Shown piece by piece: positions 7,935 to 17,340 of a DNA stretch of 64,000 bases. Origin of the DNA: Winogradskyella sp. MH6. Its GTDB lineage: Bacteria > Bacteroidota > Bacteroidia > Flavobacteriales > Flavobacteriaceae. The DNA is taken from assembly GCF_022810765.1 (NCBI RefSeq), contig NZ_CP094494.1:248001-312000 (forward strand), written 5' to 3'. The notes under the pieces are model-generated. The model was not told where the DNA came from and made no database searches. It saw only the letters and a list, made by a program, of their open reading frames with translations. Position 1 is the stretch's first letter; each line of letters starts with the position of its first letter. Both the position numbers and the translations under genes were made by a program.

Positions 7935-9560
7935 TTACAAAACCTCGTTCAAGTCATCTGCTCCTTCTTCTATAGCTTCCTCCTTGACATTAATAGCTTT
8001 ATAATATTTTTTTAATTCATTTCTAATGATTGGTGACAATAACACTACACCAATAATATTTGGAACTACCATGGCAAAAATCATAGCATCTGAGAAATCT
8101 ATAACTGCACCTAAGCTAATTGAAGCACCAATAACCACAAATACTAAGAACAATACTTTATACGCTAAATCTGAAGCTTTTCCTTTTCCAAATAAATAAA
8201 CCCAACCTTGCATACCATAGTAAGACCATGAAATCATTGTACTAAACGCAAATAAGATAACAGCAATTGTAAGTACGATTGAGAAATGTGGAATAACACT
8301 ATCAAAAGCTGTCGCAGTAATCTCAACACCTTCTTTAATCTCAACACCATACTCCATAAAAGAACCGTCAAAGTTTGTAATAACAATAACTAAAGCTGTC
8401 ATTGTACAAATCACAACTGTATCTACAAAAGGTTCTAACAAGGCTACAATACCTTCACTAGCTGGATATTTAGTTCTAACTGCAGAATGTGCAATGGCTG
8501 CAGAACCCACACCTGCTTCATTAGAAAACGCACCTCTTCTAATACCTTGAATCATTACACCAACAAGTCCACCTGCTATACCTAGGCCAGAAAATGCGCC
8601 TTCAAATATTAAAGCGAAAGCATCATCAATAAGTGTAAAGTTAGCACCTAATATTATTAAAGCAGCAAGCACATAAATTCCTGCCATGAACGGTACAATT
8701 TTTTCTGTTACCGAAGCAATACGTTTAATACCACCAATAATAACAACAGCTACTAAAGCAGCCATGACTAAGCCAAAATACATCCCAGCATTATCACTTT
8801 CAAAATTAAAAAGCTTTGTAAACTGAGCTGCTGCCTGGTTAGCCTGAAACATGTTTCCACCACCAAATGAGCCACCAATAACGAAGACTGCAAAGATGAC
8901 AGCTAAAACTTTACCAAAACCTCCCATACCTTTAGACCTTAAGCCTTTTGATAGATAGTACATTGGCCCACCATAAACTGTTCCGTCATCACCAACATCT
9001 CTATATTTTACACCTAGAGTACATTCAGCAAACTTTGAAGCCATTCCTAAAAGACCAGCAATAATCATCCAGAAGGTTGCCCCTGGACCACCTATTGATA
9101 AGGCTACAGCTACTCCTGCAATATTTCCTAAACCAACAGTCGCTGATAATGCAGCTGTTAATGCTTGGAAATGCGATACTTCACCATCTGCTCCTTCATC
9201 CCTAATAGTCTCAATGATATCTCCTCCTTCGTTTGGTGTACTATCACCATAAAGAGTATCTGCACCATGTTTTTCAATATCTTCATATTTTCCTTGAACA
9301 ACTTTTATAGCCGTTTTAAAACCGGTGATATTTATAAATTTAAAATAAAAGGTAAAGAACAAGGCACCTCCTATAAGTACAATAAGTACCCATGGTATTT
9401 TATAATCTTCTGAAAACGGGATTTCATAAAAAATACCCTCTACAAACCATCCTGTATATTTTTTAAAAACAGCATCAATTTTTTCTGATGTGGTGGCTTC
9501 TTGAGCAAAGTTTAATAAAGGTAAAATTAGTGCAAAAAGAGACAGAAGATATTTCTTCAT
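7935..9560 (-). CDS. alanine/glycine:cation symporter (AGCS family)
   Basis: Sodium/alanine-type symporters import small amino acids. The 541-residue protein starts with a signal-like hydrophobic stretch (residues 1-19, ending NFAQ), a frequent feature of Bacteroidota members, then about eleven membrane spans. Family stretches seen are GLGNIAGVAVAL, GPGATFWM and RRGAFSNEAGVGSAAIAHSA. The last 25 residues are acidic and cytoplasmic in type. The start is ATG at 9558-9560. I see no riboswitch in the 87-base leader. Confidence 0.9.
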   Translation of the reverse strand: MKKYLLSLFALILPLLNFAQEATTSEKIDAVFKKYTGWFVEGIFYEIPFSEDYKIPWVLIVLIGGALFFTFYFKFINITGFKTAIKVVQGKYEDIEKHGADTLYGDSTPNEGGDIIETIRDEGADGEVSHFQALTAALSATVGLGNIAGVAVALSIGGPGATFWMIIAGLLGMASKFAECTLGVKYRDVGDDGTVYGGPMYYLSKGLRSKGMGGFGKVLAVIFAVFVIGGSFGGGNMFQANQAAAQFTKLFNFESDNAGMYFGLVMAALVAVVIIGGIKRIASVTEKIVPFMAGIYVLAALIILGANFTLIDDAFALIFEGAFSGLGIAGGLVGVMIQGIRRGAFSNEAGVGSAAIAHSAVRTKYPASEGIVALLEPFVDTVVICTMTALVIVITNFDGSFMEYGVEIKEGVEITATAFDSVIPHFSIVLTIAVILFAFSTMISWSYYGMQGWVYLFGKGKASDLAYKVLFLVFVVIGASISLGAVIDFSDAMIFAMVVPNIIGVVLLSPIIRNELKKYYKAINVKEEAIEEGADDLNEVL

Positions 9561-9647
9561 GAGTTTAGTATTAGTTAGTTTTTGTTATTAAAGGCTGACA
9601 ATATGCTAAAAAAAATCGAGTTTTTAAAGCTAGGGACGTTAAAATGG

Positions 9648-10679
9648 TTATCCTTCTTGCTCTATGTTGTACTTAGAATTTAGTCGTTCAATTTGTTCTG
9701 GGCGACCTAAAACTATGATTTTAGAACCAGAAACAAGCTTTGTTTCTGCTTCTGGGTTAACAATATACTCACCTTTATCATCTTTGAAACCTATTACCGT
9801 ACAACCGGTTTTATTTCTCAAATCAAGCTCTTTTATAGTTTTAATATAAGTACTATCATAAAGTAATTCTACTTTAATTTCTTCAATATTAATATTACGC
9901 TCTCCAACAATCCCTAAATTATCTATAAACTCCACCAAATCTGGAATCACAACCAATGATGCCATATGATCTCCTCCTATTTTATCAGGTAATATAACAT
10001 TATTAGCACCTGCTAACTTTAATTTGTTATATGATGTTTCTTGAGAAGCTCTACTTATGATACATAAATCCTTATTTATTTGTCTTGCAGAAAGCACAAC
10101 AAACAAATTATCTGCATCGCTAGGTAAAGCCGTTATTAACGTACTTGCGCGCTCTATACCTGCCTGAATTAAAGTCTCATCTTCATTAGCATTGCCAAAG
10201 ACATAAGGCACTCCATCTTCTTGTAATTTTTCTATGATATCTTTATCGCGCTCTATAATTACGTAAGGTTTTCCATAGTCTTGTAATTTCTTAGCTGCCT
10301 GCTTTCCGTTACGCCCAAAACCACAAATTATAATGTGACCAGACATGGCTTCAATTTGCTTTTGCATTTTTCGTTGTTTTATGTCTTCGAAATTATTTCT
10401 ACTTAAAATATATTCTGTTATTATTGATATGGCATAACCAACAATAACCACACTTGCAAGAATTAGAAATATAGTAAAAATTTTTGCCGGAACACCCAAT
10501 GGCTGTACTTCACCAAACCCAACTGTTGTTATGGTTATGACGGTCATGTAAACCGCATTAATCCAGCTTAATCCAGAAATGGTTCTATACCCAATAATAC
10601 CAATACAAATCAATACAAAAAGCAAAACGAATGCCGTGTATATCTTAGATCTAAATAGTCGTATTAGTGGATTATTCAT
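9648..10679 (-). CDS. potassium channel with RCK (TrkA-N/TrkA-C) regulatory domains
   Basis: A two-span ion channel fused to cytoplasmic RCK domains. Span one is ~15-30, the pore helix is followed by the selectivity filter TVGFG (52-56), and span two is ~65-90. The RCK N domain has a Rossmann GxGxxG (120-125) and a TrkA-C domain fills about the last 75 residues. At 343 residues it resembles MthK- or Kch-type channels. It is followed upstream, with a three-base gap, by the small PspC-domain gene, so the two are probably one transcript with DUF2851. Confidence 0.9.
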   Translation of the reverse strand: MNNPLIRLFRSKIYTAFVLLFVLICIGIIGYRTISGLSWINAVYMTVITITTVGFGEVQPLGVPAKIFTIFLILASVVIVGYAISIITEYILSRNNFEDIKQRKMQKQIEAMSGHIIICGFGRNGKQAAKKLQDYGKPYVIIERDKDIIEKLQEDGVPYVFGNANEDETLIQAGIERASTLITALPSDADNLFVVLSARQINKDLCIISRASQETSYNKLKLAGANNVILPDKIGGDHMASLVVIPDLVEFIDNLGIVGERNINIEEIKVELLYDSTYIKTIKELDLRNKTGCTVIGFKDDKGEYIVNPEAETKLVSGSKIIVLGRPEQIERLNSKYNIEQEG

Positions 10680-10682
10680 ATA

Positions 10683-10910
10683 TTATAAATCGAAAACTGA
10701 AGAACGCTTTGTATAAACTATATCCTTAATTCGCATCCAAAACGCTAAAAACAAATACAACGCAAAACCAAAACCCACCGTTACAAACGTAAGATACATA
10801 AACGATGTTCTTACAATCTTTGCTCTTATACCCAAACGGTCTGCAATACGCTGGCAAACATAATAACCTCGTTTTTGAAAATAGTGTAGTAATTTGTAGA
10901 ATAAATTCAT
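10683..10910 (-). CDS. PspC-domain small membrane protein
   Basis: The 75 residues match the PspC domain: an amphipathic start, then VCQRIADRLGIRAKIVRTSF and a hydrophobic span (~37-58) with VTVGFGFALYLFLAFWM. Proteobacterial PspC works in phage-shock envelope stress; stand-alone PspC domains in Bacteroidota have no fixed role. It starts with ATG at 10908-10910, 13 bases after the DUF2851 gene, and ends three bases before the K+ channel gene. Confidence 0.8.
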   Translation of the reverse strand: MNLFYKLLHYFQKRGYYVCQRIADRLGIRAKIVRTSFMYLTFVTVGFGFALYLFLAFWMRIKDIVYTKRSSVFDL

Positions 10911-10923
10911 AAACGCAATTTAC

Positions 10924-12195
10924 TTAATTTTTAATGATTAGGCTATTACCAATTGCACATTGCAAACAATTATTTTTATCGCAGTAAAAGGTTTTTAATT
11001 GAAGTAATGCTTGCGAGCTTAATGCATTTTTTTCGATGGTTCTTAATTGTAAATATTTATCGACTATACTATTTTTTTCAATCTTTAAATTTTTTATTAA
11101 ATCGAACAATTCTTCCTCAATATTTTCTCCCTTGGCTTTTGCATAGCTAAATTTTAAAGGAATTATGGTATTGATAATTAATAAGTCTATAAATGACTTT
11201 GAAATATTTTTTTTAGATTTTTTAGAAACTGTTTTAAAAGTATAATGTGTCCTCCAAAATTCGGTAACACCTTTACCAAACAATATGTATAGCTCATCAA
11301 CTGTATTGGCGTTTACTATTTTTGAAAACAATTGTTGTTCTAAAACATAAAGATTTACAAATTGTGATAAACGAATGGTTGGAAAATTTGGTGGTCGCAA
11401 TCTAAAAAACTGCAAAGGCAACACTCCTTGATTATTAAGCTTAAATTTTTGTTTTAAAAATTGATAACGCTTTTTTAAATCTATAAAGTATCGCTCTTGA
11501 ATATCATCTTCTAACAATCCTGCCTGGCCAAACAGTAAGGCTTCTAAATCTAATATATTATGCTGAAGTTTTCTAACAACCGAATAATCTAAAGAATTTG
11601 CAAGACTTAAAAACGCTTCTCCATTGACTTTAAGCCCAAAGTTTTTTAAAAGCATTTTGAACAAAACTGCTTCCCAATCGTTTTGAGAGTCTTTGAGAAA
11701 CTTCAAAATTTCATCAGATTTTCGTTCTAAACGTTCAATATACAAGCGCTCTAACCAGTTGTTTAAAACAAACTCATCAACCTCAGGATAATGTGTTTCA
11801 CAATTAATCCAAGATTTGGATTGTAGCAATTCTTTGTAGTTATTAATTAGATGAGCATCTACAAAATTCTTTAATTCTAAGGTTGGAATAACGGAATTAT
11901 CATTTCTAAAAATATCTGTATCGTGTTCCCAAACCACATGCAAAATAACATTGTCATAGGCTTTATCTTTTTCGTGCCCATGCACATACCAATCTGACGA
12001 CTTTATATGAATTTCAACATTACCAGCCCATAATTGACCATCGATGCTCAATTGTGCATTAAAGAAATCTGGCCCCGAATTATGATTGTGCTCTCCTAAT
12101 TTTAAGACAGAAATAGATTCACCTCTCGTAGTCATAAGAGATACTGTTGAAAAGGCTTTATGTTTCCAGACGTAATGAAGAAAGTCTTCTTGCAT
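10924..12195 (-). CDS. DUF2851 family protein
   Basis: The 423-residue soluble protein matches the Bacteroidota family DUF2851: MQEDFLHYVWKHKAFS at the start, GEHNHNSGPDFFNAQLSIDG (~33-52), WAGNVEIHIKSSDWYVHGH (~56-74) and VILHVVWEHDTDIFR (~83-97). Near the C-terminus is a cysteine group (CDKNNCLQCAIGN). The N-terminal D/E/H pattern is reminiscent of nuclease folds, but the function is unknown to me. It heads the DUF2851-PspC-channel run. Confidence 0.8.
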   Translation of the reverse strand: MQEDFLHYVWKHKAFSTVSLMTTRGESISVLKLGEHNHNSGPDFFNAQLSIDGQLWAGNVEIHIKSSDWYVHGHEKDKAYDNVILHVVWEHDTDIFRNDNSVIPTLELKNFVDAHLINNYKELLQSKSWINCETHYPEVDEFVLNNWLERLYIERLERKSDEILKFLKDSQNDWEAVLFKMLLKNFGLKVNGEAFLSLANSLDYSVVRKLQHNILDLEALLFGQAGLLEDDIQERYFIDLKKRYQFLKQKFKLNNQGVLPLQFFRLRPPNFPTIRLSQFVNLYVLEQQLFSKIVNANTVDELYILFGKGVTEFWRTHYTFKTVSKKSKKNISKSFIDLLIINTIIPLKFSYAKAKGENIEEELFDLIKNLKIEKNSIVDKYLQLRTIEKNALSSQALLQLKTFYCDKNNCLQCAIGNSLIIKN

Positions 12196-12208
12196 TTACC
12201 GAAAATAA

Positions 12209-12235
12209 AAAATCCTGAGCAAAACTCAGGATTTT
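12209..12235. terminator. strong intrinsic terminator of the cysteine synthase-family gene
   Basis: Eleven perfect pairs (12209-12219 with 12225-12235) around a CAAAA loop, with A and T runs on both sides. It ends transcription of the gene at 12277 on the minus strand and would also work on the plus strand. Confidence 0.9.
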
Positions 12236-12276
12236 CTTATAAATTGATTGAGGTTCTTACCTTTATAGGAATTATT

Positions 12277-13257
12277 TTATTCTATGTAGCCTTTCTCTCT
12301 CATCCAATCGTCATTAAACATTTTACCTACATAACGACTTCCGTGGTCATGAAACAACACGACAACAACATCCTCTGGTTTAAAATGTTCTTTTAATTGA
12401 AGTACACCTTTTATAGCAGCACCTGCGGAATTACCTAAAAACATGCCTTCTTCTTTAGCTAATCGTTGTGTGTAGACACAAGAATCTTTGTCTGTTACTT
12501 TTGTAAAACCATCTATAATGCTAAAATCTACATTGGCAGGTAAGATGTCCTCTCCAATACCTTCTGTCACGTAAGGATAGATTTCGTTTTCATCAAATTC
12601 ACCTGTTTCATGATATTTTTTAAATACCGAACCATAAGTATCTACTCCCCAAACTTTAACGTTTGGGTTTTGTTCTTTTAAATATTTACCTACACCAGAA
12701 ATCGTTCCTCCTGTACCAACACCAACTACAAAATGCGTTACTTTACCATCGGTTTGTTTCCAAATTTCAGGACCTGTAGACTCATAATGCGCTTTGGTAT
12801 TACTTGGATTATCATATTGATTTACATACCAAGAATTTGGTATTTCTTCACCCAATCGTTTAGATACCGAATAGTAACTACGTGGATCTTCTGGCTCAAC
12901 TACTGTAGGACAAACAATAACCTCAGCACCAACAGCTTTTAGAATATCTACTTTTTCTTTAGACTGTTTATCTGCCATCACAAAAATACATTTGTACCCC
13001 TTAATTGCTGCAGCAAGGGCTAGTCCCATTCCAGTATTCCCAGACGTCCCTTCAATAATAGTTCCGCCTGGCTTTAAACGTCCGTCAGCTTCTGCGTCTT
13101 CAATCATTTTTAAAGCCATACGGTCTTTAACCGAATTCCCTGGGTTAAAGGTTTCATATTTAGCAAGTACTAAACACGGTAATTCTTCCACCAACTTGTT
13201 CATCTTTACCAAAGGTGTATTACCAATGGTTTCTAATATATTTTCTGCGTAATCCAT
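12277..13257 (-). CDS. PLP-dependent cystathionine beta-synthase/cysteine synthase family enzyme
   Basis: A fold-type II PLP enzyme of 326 residues. K44 in NPGNSVKDRMA is the Schiff-base lysine, and GTSGNTG (70-76, read with the preceding E) is the substrate loop. The sequence EGIGEDILP and the C-terminal HDHGSRYVGKMFNDDWM are closer to cystathionine beta-synthases than to CysK/CysM. No C-terminal CBS domains are present. It may condense serine or O-acetylserine with homocysteine or sulfide. A TAnnTTTG-like box (13275-13282, minus) precedes the ATG. The gene is monocistronic with a strong terminator. Confidence 0.85.
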   Translation of the reverse strand: MDYAENILETIGNTPLVKMNKLVEELPCLVLAKYETFNPGNSVKDRMALKMIEDAEADGRLKPGGTIIEGTSGNTGMGLALAAAIKGYKCIFVMADKQSKEKVDILKAVGAEVIVCPTVVEPEDPRSYYSVSKRLGEEIPNSWYVNQYDNPSNTKAHYESTGPEIWKQTDGKVTHFVVGVGTGGTISGVGKYLKEQNPNVKVWGVDTYGSVFKKYHETGEFDENEIYPYVTEGIGEDILPANVDFSIIDGFTKVTDKDSCVYTQRLAKEEGMFLGNSAGAAIKGVLQLKEHFKPEDVVVVLFHDHGSRYVGKMFNDDWMREKGYIE

Positions 13258-13325
13258 AGTTTCATTTTGCGGTGCAAATTTAAGTATAAAGTAATAAGTA
13301 GAACGTTAAAAGTTGGTTATGTTTT

Positions 13326-14558
13326 TTAATCGAAACGAATAGCTTTTACTGGCGAAATCTTAGAAATTATCACCGACGGTATTAAAAGCATTAACAGACA
13401 CGCAACAAAAGTACCAACGTTTAAAATCAAAATATAATCCCAATTTAAATACACTGGTGCCTCACTAACATAGTAAGTGTCTGGATTGAGCGGAAATAAC
13501 TTGAAATGTTTTTGAGCAAACAACAACCCTAAACCTATAAGATTTCCCCATAGTAATCCTAAACCAATTAAATAAGAAGCATTATAGAGAAATATTTTTC
13601 TTACTGACCAGTTAGAACTTCCTAAGGCCTTGAGAATACCAATCATGTTGGTACGCTCTAAAATAAGCACCAACAATGTTGTAATCATATTAATACCTGC
13701 TACAATAATCATTATAGCAATGATAATGTTGATATTGGACTCAAATATTTTTATCCACTCAAAAACGGTATAGTATTTTTGGTTGACTGGAGTTGCGTTT
13801 AATAATGATGGGATTTCCTTGAAAACTTCCTCGTACTTTTCTTCGATTTCCGAAAAATCTTCTATAAACACCTCAAAACTCCCTATTTGATCTGCTTCCC
13901 ATTTATTTAAACGTTGAATGTGTCGCAAATCAGCAATACAGAATTTTTCATCCAATTCCTGAAAACCCGAATTATAGATACCTACAATTTCATAATTGAT
14001 AATGCGAGGTATTTTATTAAGATCCTCTCCAAATAAAGTTTGAAATTTATCACCTACTTTAAAACCTAAACGATTAGCCAGATATGATGAAATTATAATT
14101 TCTTCGTTGCGTTTTCCTGAAAAATCTGGCACTCTACCTTCTACCAAAAACTCTTTAAAGTAGTCCCATTTGTAATCCGACCCTACTCCTTTTACAACAA
14201 CACCTTCAAAATCAGTTTCGGTTCTTATAACCGCAAATTTTGTAGCAACACCTTGTATATGTGTTATCCCTTCAACAGCATTAAACTTTGGATAAAATTC
14301 CTGATTTATAGAAATAGGCACCTGAGATTCGTCCGACGCATTAGTATCGTAATTCGTGATTTCTATGTGACCATTGAATGCCACAACCTTATCTCTTATT
14401 TTTTGTTGGAGCCCCAAACCTGTTGCTATAGCAATAAGCATTACTATAATACCAATAGCAATTGCAGCAATGCCAATTTTAATTATTGGTGCCGAAACAC
14501 TACTTTTATACGCTTTATTGCCAATAATGCGTTTAGCTATAAACAGTTCGAAATTCAA
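13326..14558 (-). CDS. FtsX-like ABC transporter permease (LolC/LolE type)
   Basis: Four-span permease with a large periplasmic domain between spans one (~25-48) and two (~273-300), the layout of the LolC/LolE lipoprotein-releasing permeases. It is 410 residues long and ends ISKISPVKAIRFD. The start is TTG at 14556-14558: the next upstream in-frame codons reach a stop at 14568-14570 and the N-terminus MNFELFIAKRIIG fits the family. No ATPase gene is adjacent, so its LolD-like partner must be elsewhere. It is divergent from the NamZ gene with only 11 bases between start codons. Confidence 0.82.
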   Translation of the reverse strand: MNFELFIAKRIIGNKAYKSSVSAPIIKIGIAAIAIGIIVMLIAIATGLGLQQKIRDKVVAFNGHIEITNYDTNASDESQVPISINQEFYPKFNAVEGITHIQGVATKFAVIRTETDFEGVVVKGVGSDYKWDYFKEFLVEGRVPDFSGKRNEEIIISSYLANRLGFKVGDKFQTLFGEDLNKIPRIINYEIVGIYNSGFQELDEKFCIADLRHIQRLNKWEADQIGSFEVFIEDFSEIEEKYEEVFKEIPSLLNATPVNQKYYTVFEWIKIFESNINIIIAIMIIVAGINMITTLLVLILERTNMIGILKALGSSNWSVRKIFLYNASYLIGLGLLWGNLIGLGLLFAQKHFKLFPLNPDTYYVSEAPVYLNWDYILILNVGTFVACLLMLLIPSVIISKISPVKAIRFD

Positions 14559-14569
14559 ATTTTCTTTTT

Positions 14570-15850
14570 ATGCGTTTTAAGGTTTTCAAAAATACAGTTT
14601 TATTATTTGTTGTGGTAGCGATTTCTTGCGCAGGAAAAGGAGGAAGTAAGAAATTGGAAGATGGAAGTGAGAAGACAGAAGACACTTCGACTGCACTCAG
14701 TGTGACAGAAAAGAATGATGTTAAAAAATTTATAGTTGGTGCTAACCGAACAGATATTTATTTACCATTATTAAAAGGGAAACGTGTTGGCATTGTGGCC
14801 AATCAGACAAGTGTTATCTTCAGACAAAAAATAAGAAAGTTTACAGTGTTAAATTATGTCCACATTGTTGACTCTTTGCATGAAAGAGGTATAAATATTA
14901 AAAAGGTATTTTCTCCAGAACATGGTTTTAGAGGTACAGCTGATGCTGGTGAAAGTGTAAAAGATGGCATAGATGTAAAAACACAATTACCAATTTTTTC
15001 ACTTCATGGGAAACACAAAAAACCAACAGCCGAGCAACTTGAGAATTTAGACATTATGATTTTTGATATTCAAGATGTTGGCGTACGTTTTTACACATAT
15101 ATCTCTACGTTGCATTATGTGATGGAAGCTTGTGCTGAAAACAATGTAAAACTTCTCATATTAGATCGTCCAAATCCTAATGGAAATTATGTTGATGGTC
15201 CGACGTTAGAAAAAGAGCATAGTAGCTTTTTGGGTATGCATACCATTCCTTTGGTTCATGGAATGACGATTGGCGAATATGCAAAAATGATTAATGGTGA
15301 AGGCTGGTTAAAAAACAATGCTAAATGTGATATTACTGTAGTGGATATGGAAAACTATAACCATAAAAACACCTATAGTTTACCAATAAGACCTTCTCCA
15401 AATTTACCTAATGACCAATCGATAACTTTATATCCTAGTTTAGGTTTGTTTGAAGGCACAAACATCAATGCTGGTCGTGGTACTGAGTTTCAGTTTCAGC
15501 TTTATGGCGCACCTTTTTTAGATGCGTCACATTATACCTTTACATATACTCCACAACCTAACTTTGGCTCAAAATATCCTAAACACAAAGATGTACTGTG
15601 TTATGGCGAAGATTTATCTAAGATAAAAGCTGAAAGACGTTTTACATTAAAGTATGTCATTGAAGCTTACAATAATGCTACAGACAAAAGTAAAGTGTTT
15701 AATACTGCTAACTTTACGAAACATGCTGGCACGGAAAAACTACAAGAACAAATAGAGTCTGGAATGAGCGAAGAAGCCATTAGGGCAACTTGGAAAGATG
15801 ATTTAGAGGCTTTTAAAGCAATTAGAGCGAAATATTTAATTTACGATTAA
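14570..15850 (+). CDS. exo-beta-N-acetylmuramidase NamZ-like lipoprotein (DUF1343, GH171)
   Basis: NamZ enzymes remove terminal MurNAc from peptidoglycan fragments. The 426-residue protein has a lipoprotein signal (VVVAISC, Cys20), a charged linker (21-54), then the DUF1343 domain: GKRVGIVANQTSVI, FSPEHGFRG, DIQDVGVRFYTYISTL, LDRPNPNG and GRGTEFQFQLYGAPF. The linker is unusual: its codons 38-46 come from a short interspersed repeat (14683-14706), and the AAG/GAA-rich part before it also looks repeat-derived. The last four bases overlap the convergent gene at 15847. Domain call is firm; substrate is inferred from the family. Confidence 0.87.
   Translation: MRFKVFKNTVLLFVVVAISCAGKGGSKKLEDGSEKTEDTSTALSVTEKNDVKKFIVGANRTDIYLPLLKGKRVGIVANQTSVIFRQKIRKFTVLNYVHIVDSLHERGINIKKVFSPEHGFRGTADAGESVKDGIDVKTQLPIFSLHGKHKKPTAEQLENLDIMIFDIQDVGVRFYTYISTLHYVMEACAENNVKLLILDRPNPNGNYVDGPTLEKEHSSFLGMHTIPLVHGMTIGEYAKMINGEGWLKNNAKCDITVVDMENYNHKNTYSLPIRPSPNLPNDQSITLYPSLGLFEGTNINAGRGTEFQFQLYGAPFLDASHYTFTYTPQPNFGSKYPKHKDVLCYGEDLSKIKAERRFTLKYVIEAYNNATDKSKVFNTANFTKHAGTEKLQEQIESGMSEEAIRATWKDDLEAFKAIRAKYLIYD
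14683..14706 (+). repeat. interspersed repeat-like element inside the NamZ linker
   Basis: The stretch CACTTCGACTGCACTCAGTG followed by TGAC resembles a short sequence (TTCGACTGCGCTCAGTGTGACA) that I recall as dispersed through Flavobacteriaceae genomes, usually between genes. Here it is read in frame as TSTALSVT. No second copy was seen in this window. Confidence 0.45.
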
Positions 15851-16278
15851 TTATTTTCAGTTAACACCACTTTTTTAGATTCGGTAGCGACTATTGCTTC
15901 AGAGGGTAATTCTAACGGATCTTCTTTAGGGATTTGTTTAAGAATTTTAACCACAAATACTATGCGTTTTGGCGACTGTACAGCCACAAACACATGTTTC
16001 CCTTTTGGCAATTTGTTTAATGGAAATTTATAAAATGTAGTGTCTACATAGACATCAAAATCTCTTCCGTAGTCTTTGTTAATAGAATAAAGGTAATTTA
16101 TCTTTTTATCGCTTTGCAGAATTAAAGTATCCTTGGTTTCATTCAACTTATGAATTAATCCCTTTGCTTGAATATTTCTGTTGGGTTCTAATTTAGCGTA
16201 TTGTTCTTGAGCATTTAGCGTAAAACTCAATAAAAAAACAAGGACAACAATGAGGAGAATTCGGATTAAATTTTTCAC
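15847..16278 (-). CDS. secreted hypothetical protein
   Basis: I do not recognise this 143-residue protein. It begins with a clear signal peptide (residues 1-23, ending LNAQ), followed by a small beta-rich domain with DTLILQSDKKINYLYSIN and GKHVFVAVQSPKRIVFVV. It should be periplasmic or on the outer membrane. The start is a GTG at 16276-16278. A TATGTTTG box (minus, 16349-16356) lies about 70 bases upstream. Its 3' end overlaps that of namZ by four bases. Confidence 0.6.
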   Translation of the reverse strand: MKNLIRILLIVVLVFLLSFTLNAQEQYAKLEPNRNIQAKGLIHKLNETKDTLILQSDKKINYLYSINKDYGRDFDVYVDTTFYKFPLNKLPKGKHVFVAVQSPKRIVFVVKILKQIPKEDPLELPSEAIVATESKKVVLTENN

Positions 16279-16325
16279 TACAGCAAAGCTTTACGTTAGA
16301 CTACGTTTATTTAGCTCAACAGTAT

Positions 16326-16342
16326 TTAATTAATTAATTAAT
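16326..16342. repeat. tetranucleotide tract (TTAA)n
   Basis: Four TTAA units in a row in the 159-base leader of the secreted protein gene at 15847, lying between its start and its -7-like box. Such tracts can slip in length; no coding region is touched. Confidence 0.5.
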
Positions 16343-16437
16343 CCATCGCAAACATAATCGGATAATTGAATGAAAGGATAAAATATCCACCAACTACACA
16401 GAAATTAGAGGAATTACTATTTTTTGTTGACAATATG

Positions 16438-17340
16438 TTAATAACGTTTATTGGAACGAATTTCTAAAAGTCTGTCAGGATAGTCTGTGATAATGCCATC
16501 CACATTCCATCTTAGCATCTTAAACATATCCTGTTCTTCATTGACTGTCCAAGGGATGATTAGGAAATCTTTAGAGTGGTATTCATTAATAATTTCTGAA
16601 GTTAATAATCTAAAATATGGACTTATTATTTCTGGTTTGTAAGATAGTTTTTCAAGCTTTGTTTGAATAGTTTCATCTTCATCTACCAAAAGCGCAACTG
16701 GCATGTTTGGAGATTGTTTCTTTATTTCTTCTAAAATCACCAAATCAAATGACTGCAAATTTACATTTGAGAAAAGTCCACTTTCTTCAATTTCATCTAA
16801 AACAATCTTTACATACTCATCTGGCTGTGGTGTATAAATACCATAATATTCTGGCTTAGATTTAATTTCAATATTGAACTTAATATCAGGATTTTTAGTC
16901 TTTGCAAGTTCAAAAACTTCAGATAAAAGTGGTTTGTAGGTTTTTAGTTTCTTTTGGTCTGGATATGTCGGATGAAGTTTTGTACCACAATCAAATTGCT
17001 TAATCTCATTGTGGGTCATCTCATAAAGATTATGCTTCATATCCATGTCTTCAGAAATCTCTTCACCTTCAGAATTAAAACAAATTGTTCTGCTCATAAA
17101 AGGCTCATGAGACACTACAACTTCCTTGTCTTTTGTAATGGCTATATCTAACTCTAAGGTAGTAACTCCTAACACAATGGCCTTTTCAAAAGCTGGTATG
17201 GAGTTCTCTGGATACAATCCTCTACAGCCTCTGTGACCTTGTATATCTAATTGTTTTTCGGAATTGCAGCTCATTAGAGATATAACTAAGATAAGTATAA
17301 TGCTACTCCTCAACATCTGCAGAAAGTGTCGGTTTTTCAT
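16438..17340 (-). CDS. glycerophosphodiester phosphodiesterase lipoprotein
   Basis: GDPD enzymes hydrolyse glycerophosphodiesters to glycerol-3-phosphate and an alcohol. The protein (300 residues) has a lipobox at LMSC25, then the GDPD TIM barrel: H36-R37 in GHRGCRGLYPENS, E63 and D65 in LELDIAITKD, H78 in VVSHEP, and a C-terminal IIPWTVNEEQDM and VDGIITDYPDRL. All metal and catalytic positions are kept. The ATG at 17338-17340 overlaps the upstream gene by 38 bases; a second ATG at 17314-17316 (Met9) is equally possible. Confidence 0.9.
   Translation of the reverse strand: MKNRHFLQMLRSSIILILVISLMSCNSEKQLDIQGHRGCRGLYPENSIPAFEKAIVLGVTTLELDIAITKDKEVVVSHEPFMSRTICFNSEGEEISEDMDMKHNLYEMTHNEIKQFDCGTKLHPTYPDQKKLKTYKPLLSEVFELAKTKNPDIKFNIEIKSKPEYYGIYTPQPDEYVKIVLDEIEESGLFSNVNLQSFDLVILEEIKKQSPNMPVALLVDEDETIQTKLEKLSYKPEIISPYFRLLTSEIINEYHSKDFLIIPWTVNEEQDMFKMLRWNVDGIITDYPDRLLEIRSNKRY

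Noticed and set aside
9561..9647. Leader of the AGCS symporter considered for a glycine riboswitch
   Set aside because: It is only 87 bases and shows no conserved aptamer core.
12160..12396. Plus-strand frame across the terminator at 12209
   Set aside because: It overlaps two well-supported minus-strand genes and a terminator hairpin.
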